DNA of 7,343 nt from an uncultured Chloroflexota bacterium (GCA_937138275.1 CAKZOY010000077.1:1-7343), one strand, 5' to 3'; counted from the stretch's first letter, positions 1-5,487 are shown. The notes: generated from the letters alone by a model not told the origin. Made by a program: numbers and translations.

Positions 1-27
1 TGTCGGGAGCAATATCGCGCTCTCACC

Positions 28-43
28 TGACCGTAAACGGTCA
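28..43. repeat. Short inverted repeat (7-bp arms, 2-nt spacer)
   Basis: TGACCGT at 28-34 is the reverse complement of ACGGTCA at 37-43, separated by AA. As RNA it would fold as a 6-bp stem with a TAAA loop. As DNA it has the size of a dimeric-repressor operator. It lies just before a terminator-like hairpin, so it may belong to the 3' end of a gene outside the window: one frame reaches a TGA stop at 28-30. No function can be assigned. Confidence 0.35.
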
Positions 44-54
44 AGCGAAGCCTC

Positions 55-78
55 AAAAGGGCGCTTAAGCACCCTTTT
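55..78. terminator. Terminator-like hairpin, probably bidirectional
   Basis: The arms AAAAGGG (55-61) and CCCTTTT (72-78) pair perfectly. After a C/A mismatch, the central GCTTAAGC (63-70) is itself palindromic, giving a GC pair and a TTAA loop. The T run of the right arm and the A run of the left arm make it terminator-like on either strand. It probably ends a plus-strand gene lying to the left of the window. No U-tract extends beyond the stem. Confidence 0.55.
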
Positions 79-113
79 CCCCCCAGTCCCCGCAGCGGCT
101 AACGTCGCACAGG

Positions 114-178
114 GAGGGGGAATTGTGGGGTTTCGGGGCGGCGGCCTTCGGCCGCCGCCCCGAAACCCCTTCCCCCTC
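114..178. repeat. Large G-rich intergenic palindrome (copy 1)
   Basis: A perfect 20-bp inverted repeat pairs 127-146 with 150-169 around a TTC loop. Outside it a second 9-bp stem pairs GAGGGGGAA (114-122) with TTCCCCCTC (170-178), with a 4-nt bulge (TTGT, 123-126) on the left side only. The design matches the palindrome at 5488-5547: both contain GTGGGGTTT and GGGGCGGC on the left arm, both have a 20-bp core and a 3-nt loop, and the loops (TTC, GAA) are complementary. Both also stand just upstream of a predicted promoter. The element resembles a dispersed REP-like or miniature palindromic repeat. No target duplication is visible. Confidence 0.7.
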
Positions 179-216
179 ATTGTCCAAACTTATGCCCGAA
201 CCTCAGAAACCCTTGC

Positions 217-244
217 TTGCCAAAATTCCCGGTCCTGCTATAAT
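217..244 (+). promoter_or_regulatory. Predicted sigma70-type promoter of tRNA-Pro
   Basis: The -35 box TTGCCA (217-222) and a consensus -10 box TATAAT (239-244) are separated by 16 bp. A TG motif one base before the -10 box (236-237) makes it an extended -10 promoter. The expected start at about 250-252 leaves only a few leader bases before the mature tRNA at 254. This is typical of a strong stable-RNA promoter. Confidence 0.75.
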
Positions 245-253
245 ATAAGCGCA

Positions 254-331
254 CGGGGCGTGGCGCAGTTTGGCTAGCGCGCTACAATGGGGTTGTAGAG
301 GCCGACGGTTCAAATCCGTCCGCCCCGACCA
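254..331 (+). tRNA. tRNA-Pro, anticodon GGG
   Basis: A complete cloverleaf can be drawn. The acceptor stem CGGGGCG/CGCCCCG starts with the C1-G72 pair typical of bacterial proline tRNAs. The D stem is GCGC/GCGC with a 10-nt loop. The anticodon stem CTACA/TGTAG encloses loop ATGGGGT, giving anticodon GGG followed by G37. The variable region has 5 nt, and the T stem GACGG/CCGTC encloses TTCAAAT. The discriminator A and CCA (329-331) are encoded. It should read CCC and CCU codons. It has its own promoter close upstream and a terminator 5 nt downstream, so it is probably a single-tRNA transcript. Confidence 0.97.
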
Positions 332-335
332 GCGG

Positions 336-361
336 AAAAGGCCGCCTGGAGGCGGCCTTTT
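336..361. terminator. Bidirectional terminator between tRNA-Pro and fumarase operon
   Basis: An 11-bp perfect stem, AAAAGGCCGCC (336-346) and GGCGGCCTTTT (351-361), encloses a TGGA loop. It starts 5 nt after the tRNA CCA end and, read on the other strand, lies 30 nt after the stop codon of the fumarase beta gene. The A and T ends of the stem are symmetrical, so either strand gives a GC stem followed by four U. It most likely ends both convergent transcripts. Confidence 0.9.
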
Positions 362-391
362 CTGTTTCCGGCGCACGGTCGGGCTTCGCTG

Positions 392-1012
392 TTACAGCAA
401 CCGCCGGAGATTCTCCTCCGAGACGGTTCGGACCTCCTCGTGGATGGAGCGCCCGTGGCTATCCATCGTCACCACCAGCGGGAGGTTCTCCACCCGGATA
501 ACCCAGAAGGCTTCCGGAACGCCGAACTCGTCTTTTTTGTAGACGGCCAGAACCTCCTTGACCGTATCGGCGATCAACGTAGCCGCGCCTCCCACGGCGT
601 GCAGGTAGGCCGCCCCATATTCCTGGCAAGCCCGGAGGGTCCGGGCGCCCATTCCCCCTTTGCCGATGACCCCGCGCAGGCCGAAATGGGCGATGACGTC
701 GGCCTGATAGGGCTCCTCCCGGATGGAGGTGGTGGGGCCGGCCGCGACGAACTCCCAGCGACCGTCCTCCCGCTGGCGCACGACGGGCCCGCAATGGTAG
801 ATGGCACTCCCTTTCAGCAGTCGCTTCAGTTCCTCGTAGAGGGGCCGTTCGCCCTCCGGCACTTCGGCGGCCCGGATGAACGTCTCCACCATGTACTTGT
901 GCGCCGCATCCCGTCCGGTCACGATGACGCCGGAGAGGTAGACGGTGTCCCCGACGTGGAGGGCCCGGATATCGTCTTCGGAAATTGGGGTGGATAAGTA
1001 GTAAATGGCCAC
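392..1012 (-). CDS. Class I fumarate hydratase, beta subunit (tartrate/fumarate hydro-lyase beta)
   Basis: This 206-residue protein matches the C-terminal (beta) half of class I fumarases and L(+)-tartrate dehydratases. With the alpha subunit it should catalyse reversible hydration of fumarate to malate in the cytoplasm. Family motifs appear in order: TGRDAAHK (32-39), YHCGP (72-75 and on), AGPTTS with a following Arg (91-98), GKGGM (117-121), GGAA (141-144) and VTMDSHGRS (181-189). By comparison with crystallised class I fumarases, Arg34, the Thr pair at 94-95, Arg98 and Lys118 are likely substrate-binding or catalytic. The start is GTG at 1012, supported by GGGAGGTGA a few bases upstream. 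It follows the alpha gene by 17 nt and ends the operon before the terminator. Fumarate versus tartrate specificity cannot be decided from sequence alone. Confidence 0.93.
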   Translation of the reverse strand: MAIYYLSTPISEDDIRALHVGDTVYLSGVIVTGRDAAHKYMVETFIRAAEVPEGERPLYEELKRLLKGSAIYHCGPVVRQREDGRWEFVAAGPTTSIREEPYQADVIAHFGLRGVIGKGGMGARTLRACQEYGAAYLHAVGGAATLIADTVKEVLAVYKKDEFGVPEAFWVIRVENLPLVVTMDSHGRSIHEEVRTVSEENLRRLL

Positions 1013-1015
1013 TGG

Positions 1016-1024
1016 TCACCTCCC
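1016..1024 (-). promoter_or_regulatory. Ribosome binding site fixing a GTG start (fumarase beta)
   Basis: On the minus strand GGGAGGTGA lies 1016-1024, with the GGAGG core about 6 nt from the GTG at 1012. This near-perfect Shine-Dalgarno and the conserved MAIYYLSTP start of the product support GTG initiation. Confidence 0.8.
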
Positions 1025-1029
1025 GCAGG

Positions 1030-1899
1030 TTAACTGTAGGTTACCTCTCCGCCCCGCACGGTCATCCGTGCCCGACGGCAGGCCCAGCACATGTACGCAA
1101 CGGTGACGAAAAATGACGCGGGGAGGCGATGCGCGGCGCCGATTTTCACACCCAGGATCGTGGTTTTGCCTCCGAAGCCCATCGGCCCGATCCCCAGTTC
1201 GTTGCACTCCCGCAGCAGGCGCTCCTCCAGCGCGGCCAGTTCCGGCACCGGGTTGACATCGTCCAGAGGGCGGAGGAGTTGCTTTTTGGCCCAGGAGTAG
1301 CCCGTTCCCCGGTCGCCGCCGATGCAGATCCCCAGGAAGCCCGGCGCGCACCCTTCCCCCTGGGCCTTCTGGACCGCAGCCAGGACGACGCGCCGCACCC
1401 CCTCCAGGTCCCGACCGGCATGCAGAGACTCGTCGGGCAAACTGTACTGGGCGCTGACGTTTTCGCTACCGCCTCCCTTCAGAAGGAGGGCGACATCCAG
1501 GATTTCATCTTCCCCTTCTTCCCAGTAGAATGTGGGGAAGCCGATCCCCAGATTGTTGCCGCTGTTCCGCCCGGTGATGGAATCCACGGCATTGGGACGG
1601 AGATACGCGCGACGGGTGGCTTCCGCGATGGCTGCCTCCATCTGGGCCTGCAGTTCCCGGATGCTCATTCCGGCCGGGAAGCGCACGTAAAAAATCGGTG
1701 TGCCGGTATCCTGGCAGATTGGCCGAGAGTGTGCTCGCGCCAGGGCCACATTTTCCAGGATCACCGTCAGGGTGCTGGCGGCGGCCGATCCAGGGTCCTC
1801 CCGGTCGCGCGCTGCCCGCAGCGCTCCCTCTACATCGGACGGCAGGTCGGTGGAGGCCCGCCGGATCAGTTCCACCAGAAGTTCGGTCAGGTTTTCCAT
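1030..1899 (-). CDS. Class I fumarate hydratase, alpha subunit
   Basis: This 289-residue protein is the iron-sulfur-binding half of a two-subunit class I fumarase, of the usual length for separate alpha subunits. CQDTGTP (62-68) gives the first cluster cysteine and an active-site Asp64. CAPG near 184 aligns with the second cysteine (CPPY in E. coli FumA), and CWACRR (271-276) with the third, so Cys62, Cys184 and Cys271 are the likely [4Fe-4S] ligands. Other family blocks are SGNNLGIGFP (113-122), KGGGSEN (141-147), GICIGGDR (190-197) and GFGGKTT (241-247). The ATG at 1899 has GGGAGG 4 nt upstream. It follows the coiled-coil gene by 36 nt and precedes the beta gene by 17 nt. Such clusters are oxygen-labile, which suits an anaerobe or microaerophile. 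Confidence 0.93.
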   Translation of the reverse strand: MENLTELLVELIRRASTDLPSDVEGALRAARDREDPGSAAASTLTVILENVALARAHSRPICQDTGTPIFYVRFPAGMSIRELQAQMEAAIAEATRRAYLRPNAVDSITGRNSGNNLGIGFPTFYWEEGEDEILDVALLLKGGGSENVSAQYSLPDESLHAGRDLEGVRRVVLAAVQKAQGEGCAPGFLGICIGGDRGTGYSWAKKQLLRPLDDVNPVPELAALEERLLRECNELGIGPMGFGGKTTILGVKIGAAHRLPASFFVTVAYMCWACRRARMTVRGGEVTYS

Positions 1900-1935
1900 T
1901 TGGCCTCCCGTTGGGTGTAGTGGGCGGATGCCGGG

Positions 1936-2178
1936 TTAGTGGATGGTATCCAGCCAGCGAGCATAGGCGGAAAGGTCTGGAGGTAGCAGGCCCTTCTCCA
2001 TCAGGATGCGCTCCATCAGCGCCACCCGCTGCTTGTAGTTGTGGAGTTCCGCGTTCAGACCCTGAATCCTGGCCTCCAGTTCCTTCACCCGGGCTTCCAA
2101 CTCCTGGATGCGCTGCTCTTGCTCCTGCAGTTTCCGCCGAAAAATCTCAATCCACTCTTCCAGGGTTATCGGGTCCAT
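1936..2178 (-). CDS. Small coiled-coil protein of unknown function
   Basis: This 80-residue protein is dominated by a coiled coil from about residue 17 to 60. Hydrophobic residues recur with 3-4 spacing at I24, L27, V31, L34, I38, L41, L45, Y48, V52, M55 and L59, with Glu, Gln and Arg elsewhere. The C-terminal stretch (about 61-80, starting EKGLLPPDL) is not heptad-like and may be a small docking tail. There is no signal peptide, membrane segment or recognised catalytic motif. AGAGGAG (2184-2190) lies 5 nt from the ATG, so the gene is probably translated. It lies 25 nt after the unassigned barrel gene and 36 nt before fumarase alpha. An oligomerisation or scaffold role for a neighbour is only a guess. 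Confidence 0.8.
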   Translation of the reverse strand: MDPITLEEWIEIFRRKLQEQEQRIQELEARVKELEARIQGLNAELHNYKQRVALMERILMEKGLLPPDLSAYARWLDTIH

Positions 2179-2203
2179 ATGCGCTCCTCTCTACAAAGGG
2201 CAT

Positions 2204-3160
2204 CTACCGGGGCCTGGGAATCGCTAGGTCCGCCGGGCCAAAGCCCGAAAGTTTCAGGTTCGGGTAAGTGGCCTGAATCAGTTCGTGGATGATCTGGGCG
2301 TATTTGACCTTCTCGCGCGCCTGCCAGGCCAGGAAGTCCGGACTGGTCCAGGGACGGTACATCGCCCCCGCCCCCGCCGCCAGAGCCGGCCCCGGCTCAA
2401 TCTTGAAGTAGCACGGCGCGCAGACCCGCGCCATCTCCGCTCCATCGTAGAAACGGTTAAACCCGCCGAAGGAGTCGGAAAGATAGATGTGCAGGTCCAT
2501 CGGGATGTCCACCGCCTGGCGGATAGAGGCCAGTTGGGGCAGGGAGAGATCCCCCAGAGGGTTGAAGGTGGACGCGCCCAGCATCTGGAGCACCTTCCCA
2601 CCTGCCGCCGAGGCGTGCCCGGCAAAGATGCTGACCTTGAAGACCACATCCTCGGGAATGTCGCCCGTCTTCTTTAACTGGTTGACGACCCAGAGAAGGC
2701 CCTCATCAATGCACAGGAATCCGCGGAAGCCGATATCAATACAGCGGAGCATTTCCGCGATGACGTAAGATAACTGGTCGGAGCCGCGGAAGCGGAGGCC
2801 GGAGAGCGCGCCCTCGGGGGTCGCCAGTTGCCGTCCCACGTCCCAGCCGGAGCGCGGGCCGGGGGTGATGATGACCTCCAGTTTCGCCTCCGCCGCCATC
2901 TGGGCGAAGTCCCGCAGTTCGGCGTCGTCCAGCAGGGTGGAGCCCATCACCGTGGAGATGAGCCGGTGGATGGGAATGTCGCGCTTGCGCATTTCATCAA
3001 TGAGCGCTTCCAGTACCTGCGGGCGCTCTATTCCGGAAATCTCCATCCGGTAGTGGGCGCCGTCCGGGAAGCGCTTCGGGCTATCCGGCAGGTCGTAGGC
3101 ATCCCGGCCGGGGATACCGATGTTCTCCAGCATTTTTCGGACGTCGTTCAGGTTGCGCAT
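2204..3160 (-). CDS. Conserved protein of unknown function, probable TIM-barrel (possibly U32-peptidase-like)
   Basis: This 318-residue soluble protein has no signal peptide. Alternating strand/helix segments look like a (beta/alpha)8 barrel: VIITPGPR (96-103), FRGFLCIDEG (145-154), FKVSIFAGHASAAG (174-187), LGASTFNPLGDLSL (194-207), IPMDLHIYLSDSFGG (219-233) and CAPCYFKIEPGPA (247-259). Its architecture is reminiscent of peptidase U32-type proteins, but I could not confirm the family signature, and no reaction can be assigned. Candidate functional residues are Cys150/Asp152/Glu153, His182, Asp222/His224 and the Cys247-x-x-Cys250 pair, which could bind a metal. A perfect GAGGAGG (3167-3173) lies 6 nt before the ATG. 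It sits 27 nt after the C39 peptidase and 25 nt before the coiled-coil gene, so it is part of the same run as the fumarase. Confidence 0.85.
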   Translation of the reverse strand: MRNLNDVRKMLENIGIPGRDAYDLPDSPKRFPDGAHYRMEISGIERPQVLEALIDEMRKRDIPIHRLISTVMGSTLLDDAELRDFAQMAAEAKLEVIITPGPRSGWDVGRQLATPEGALSGLRFRGSDQLSYVIAEMLRCIDIGFRGFLCIDEGLLWVVNQLKKTGDIPEDVVFKVSIFAGHASAAGGKVLQMLGASTFNPLGDLSLPQLASIRQAVDIPMDLHIYLSDSFGGFNRFYDGAEMARVCAPCYFKIEPGPALAAGAGAMYRPWTSPDFLAWQAREKVKYAQIIHELIQATYPNLKLSGFGPADLAIPRPR

Positions 3161-3187
3161 ATGATGCCTCCTCAGGGTTTAGGATAT

Positions 3188-3931
3188 TTACCACACTGGG
3201 ACTGAAATGGGCCAGGGAGAGAGTCCCCGGTTCCGAATCTCCGGCCAGGTGTAGGGATGGTTCGGTAAGAGATCGTTGACCGTGACGGCCATTTCGTTCA
3301 ACTGCATCCAGGCAGGCAGGAACTGGGCGGTGGGGTAGTAGTGAGTGCGCCCGTCGTAGGCGTCTATCAGATAGACCCCTTCGGCATCGTACCCGACGGC
3401 GATGAACGTGTGCTCCCACTGGATGACGAGGGAGACGGTACCGTCGGCGGCGGTCCAGGAGGCAATCTCCGGCTGGAGCATCCGGTACGTCGCCCAGATG
3501 ACCACCGGTCGGCCCGCGGCCAGTTCCTCCCGCAGCGCGTCCATCCCCAGCCAGCGATGGGCGTGGGCGTCCAGCCCGTAGCGGCGCAGGGCGATGGCGA
3601 CGGGCTCGGCGTAGACGCCGTACCCTCCGGGAGGAAGGCTGCCCGGGGGGTCATCCACGTTGCCGACAAAGCCCAGATGGGGGTTATCCGAACGGGGAAG
3701 CGTGGCGAAGAAATCCTCTTCCGCCACCCCGATCCCCCAGAAGGCGGCGAGGTCCACCGCGGAGCGGGATTCACAACTGAGCGGGCGCTCCTGACGGTGC
3801 CCGATGACTCCGGAGACGAAGGCCGCTGACGGCGGCTCGGGGGAGGCGTGGACGGCCTCCGACTGGAAAAGGAGGAGGGCGAGGAAGGTCAGGAGAAGTT
3901 GTCGCCAACGCATACAGGCCCCGAAAATCAT
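3188..3931 (-). CDS. Secreted C39-like cysteine peptidase family protein
   Basis: The protein (247 residues from the ATG at 3931) has an N-terminal Sec-type signal peptide: basic RWR, a Leu/Phe-rich core (about 11-23) and a likely cleavage after AVHA (residue 29). The mature part looks like a Peptidase_C39_2 papain-fold domain. Gln47 with Cys53 in RPLSCES is a likely oxyanion/nucleophile pair, followed by DNPHLGFVG (82-90), GGYGVY (102-107), His174 in WEHTFIAVGYD and Asp190 in YLIDAYDG. The catalytic residues are therefore present. It should act outside the cytoplasmic membrane on unknown peptides. The start overlaps the PIN toxin stop as ATGA, indicating coupled translation. An alternative ATG at 3913 would give a more compact 23-residue signal peptide. 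Neither start has a strong Shine-Dalgarno. Confidence 0.85.
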   Translation of the reverse strand: MIFGACMRWRQLLLTFLALLLFQSEAVHASPEPPSAAFVSGVIGHRQERPLSCESRSAVDLAAFWGIGVAEEDFFATLPRSDNPHLGFVGNVDDPPGSLPPGGYGVYAEPVAIALRRYGLDAHAHRWLGMDALREELAAGRPVVIWATYRMLQPEIASWTAADGTVSLVIQWEHTFIAVGYDAEGVYLIDAYDGRTHYYPTAQFLPAWMQLNEMAVTVNDLLPNHPYTWPEIRNRGLSPWPISVPVW

Positions 3932-4347
3932 CCCTCAGACGCCGCGGCCGCCTGCAGAATCTCCCCAGGCATACGTCGGCCGCGCAGAGTACGGTCAAAG
4001 TCGCTATCCAGGCTGACCAGGGTCAGGTTGTACTTTTCGGCGGTGACATACTGGTAGGCGTCGTCAAAGTCCAGGCCGAATTCTCTGCTGATATCTACAA
4101 TACGTTGCAGGTCGTCCATCTCTAAACAAACCCTTGTCACTTCCGACCCCTCCACGGTGTCCAACAGAAACTCTTTCCATAAGGTATACCGACGGGTTCT
4201 AATTAAAATGATGCCAACCGAATAAATGGAAAAGTCGGTGATCCAGAGTTCTCGCGCAGGGGTCTTCTGCAGGAATTCCTTAGCCTCCTTTGCCTGTTCC
4301 TGCTCCAGGAGCACTTCTAACCAGACGTTGGTATCTACCAGAAACAT
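3928..4347 (-). CDS. PIN-domain ribonuclease toxin (VapC-like)
   Basis: This 139-residue protein begins MFLVDTNVW, the standard PIN-domain start with Asp5 as a metal ligand. Further acidic residues are in GLDFDDAYQY (91-100; Asp93, Asp95, Asp96) and SLDSDFDR (112-119; Asp114, Asp116). VapC toxins are Mg-dependent RNases that cleave tRNA or rRNA. The usual glutamate of the second conserved block is not obvious: the stretch ITDFSIYSVG (36-45) has Ser where Glu is expected, though Asp38 is close. The ATG at 4347 shares its A with the antitoxin TGA (TGATG), which favours this start over an in-frame ATG at 4362. The end overlaps the C39 gene by 4 nt. The module is richer in A+T than its neighbours, which suggests acquisition. 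Confidence 0.88.
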   Translation of the reverse strand: MFLVDTNVWLEVLLEQEQAKEAKEFLQKTPARELWITDFSIYSVGIILIRTRRYTLWKEFLLDTVEGSEVTRVCLEMDDLQRIVDISREFGLDFDDAYQYVTAEKYNLTLVSLDSDFDRTLRGRRMPGEILQAAAASEG

Positions 4348-4565
4348 CAATCGCCCCACCACTCCAGAATTTTCTTCTGGAGTTCCAGCGAAGTGAATTG
4401 CTCACGCAAATCCCGCAACCCTCCTGCCCAGGTCAGGCGTAAGTATTTTCGCCTGGGTCGCACCCGGGTTTCCATCAGAAAGGTCACAAAATCTCTGACC
4501 TCCTGCTGCAATTCCGGAGGCAGGGATTCTATCATCTCCACCAGAGACTGCACCCGGGTCTCCAT
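4347..4565 (-). CDS. DUF2281-type antitoxin (VapB-like)
   Basis: This 72-residue protein starts METRVQSLVEMIESLPPE. The amphipathic N-terminal segment with LPPELQQEVRDFVTFL (about 14-29) is characteristic of DUF2281 proteins. The C-terminal half, with a Trp-Ala-Gly-Gly block, TSLELQKKILEW and final GD, looks like the toxin-binding arm of antitoxins paired with PIN proteins. It should bind and silence the PIN RNase encoded next, and may repress its own transcription. The start at 4565 lies 7 nt after the cooC stop. An AGGAGG inside the cooC end and AAGGGAG next to the ATG serve as ribosome sites. A longer frame from 4622 would overlap cooC and lacks family similarity in its first 19 residues, so it was not chosen. 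Confidence 0.85.
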   Translation of the reverse strand: METRVQSLVEMIESLPPELQQEVRDFVTFLMETRVRPRRKYLRLTWAGGLRDLREQFTSLELQKKILEWWGD

Positions 4566-4572
4566 AACTCCC

Positions 4573-5370
4573 TTACCCTCCTGGCGCTTCTGCCTCCTGC
4601 TCCAGTCGGCGTACGATAGCATGTGCTTCCTCTACGGCCTGCGGGGCCGCTTCGTAGACGGCGATCCCCCGCAGGTCGGCCTCTATGACCGCGGAACTGG
4701 CAGAGAGGTACCCCACCACAGGCAGCGGGCTCCGTTCGGCGATAAACGTCCGGTCGGCATCGGAGCGCACTTTGTTGCCCACGACGTAGAGGCGCTTCAG
4801 GCCCAGGTCCCCTGCCAGTTCCCGGATCCGTTCGGCCACTTCTACGCTCCGCTTCCCCGGCTCCACCACCACCAGCATCGCGTCCACGGCCTGGGCGGTG
4901 GCCCGTCCCAGATGCTCCACCCCGGCCTCCATATCCATAATCAGCACCTCGTCCCGGTACAGCAGCAGGTGGGTGACCAGAGCCTTCAGCAGGGCGTTCT
5001 CCGGGCAAAGGCAGCCGGTCCCGCCCTTCTCCAGGGTGCCCAGTTTGAGCAATCGGATGCCGTTGTGGGTGACGCTGAAGCGGTCGGGGATATCGTCCAC
5101 GCGGGGGGTGAGGCTGAAGAATCCGCCGAAGGAGCCGGGTTTGGCCCCGGTGCGTTCGTAGATGAGGTCCTCCATCTCGGAAATGGGGGTGAGGTTCTCG
5201 GCCAGTTCGGGGGGAAACCCCAGCGCGCCGGCCAATCCCCCGGCCGGGTCGGCATCAATGGCGATAACGTTGCGCCCCTGTCGGGCATAAATGTAGGCCA
5301 GCAGAGCGCTCAGGGTGGTCTTGCCCACCCCGCCTTTGCCGGTGATGGCGATTTTTTGCAGTGCGGTCAT
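4573..5370 (-). CDS. cooC: CooC-like ATPase, carbon monoxide dehydrogenase nickel-insertion accessory protein
   Basis: This 265-residue MinD/SIMIBI-class P-loop ATPase has a deviant Walker A GKGGVGKTT (11-19) with the signature Lys12. IDADPAG (38-44) follows as the switch I/A' motif and LIMDMEAGVEHLGR (143-156) as switch II. GCLCPENALL (119-128) holds the Cys120-x-Cys122 pair that binds Ni or Zn across the dimer in characterised CooC proteins, which separates it from MinD, ParA and NifH. CooC uses ATP-driven dimerisation to help nickel enter the C-cluster of anaerobic CO dehydrogenase. No CODH subunit lies in this window, so its client must be elsewhere. The ATG at 5370 has AAAGGAG 5 nt upstream and a good promoter about 45 nt upstream. 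It is the first gene of the minus-strand run. Confidence 0.9.
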   Translation of the reverse strand: MTALQKIAITGKGGVGKTTLSALLAYIYARQGRNVIAIDADPAGGLAGALGFPPELAENLTPISEMEDLIYERTGAKPGSFGGFFSLTPRVDDIPDRFSVTHNGIRLLKLGTLEKGGTGCLCPENALLKALVTHLLLYRDEVLIMDMEAGVEHLGRATAQAVDAMLVVVEPGKRSVEVAERIRELAGDLGLKRLYVVGNKVRSDADRTFIAERSPLPVVGYLSASSAVIEADLRGIAVYEAAPQAVEEAHAIVRRLEQEAEAPGG

Positions 5371-5412
5371 CTGGACTCCTTTGGTAACCCCAGGAATGGG
5401 GATTCTTGTTGT

Positions 5413-5441
5413 ATTTTAACACACTCCCGCCGAGTTGCCAA
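5413..5441 (-). promoter_or_regulatory. Predicted sigma70-type promoter of cooC and the downstream run
   Basis: Read on the minus strand, TTGGCA (5436-5441) is followed after 17 bp by TAAAAT (5413-5418), with TG one base before the -10 box. The start is expected near 5406, giving a leader of about 36 nt. The leader contains a small CCCC/GGGG hairpin (5388-5391 with 5398-5401) just before the ribosome site. No other comparably good promoter was seen within the following gene run. Confidence 0.65.
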
Positions 5442-5443
5442 TT

Positions 5444-5465
5444 GCTTATGCCCACGGGCTTATGC
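5444..5465. repeat. 8-bp direct repeat between divergent promoters
   Basis: GCTTATGC occurs at 5444-5451 and again at 5458-5465, 14 bp apart start to start. It lies immediately upstream of the cooC -35 box and on the far side of the palindrome from the glycosyltransferase promoter. It could be a pair of regulator half-sites, but 8 bp can also repeat by chance. Confidence 0.3.
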
Positions 5466-5487
5466 AGCACGCCCCGCACAGGAAAGA

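Noticed and set aside
189..197. CTTATGCCC shared by the two intergenic regions (189-197 and 5445-5453)
   Set aside because: A single shared 9-mer between two short regions is not far from chance, and its position relative to the palindromes and promoters differs.
1..253. Possible coding sequence at the left edge
   Set aside because: One plus frame stays open through the region but would translate the terminator hairpin, the palindrome and the tRNA promoter. Another ends at 28-30 with too few residues to identify.
1129..1920. A 263-codon plus-strand frame opposite fumarase alpha
   Set aside because: The opposite strand encodes all fumarase alpha motifs. This frame has no recognisable domain and no ribosome site was noted.
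3186..3215. Possible internal promoter before the barrel-protein gene on the minus strand (TGGTAAATA)
   Set aside because: The -10-like box matches only about half the consensus and no -35 box stands at the right distance.
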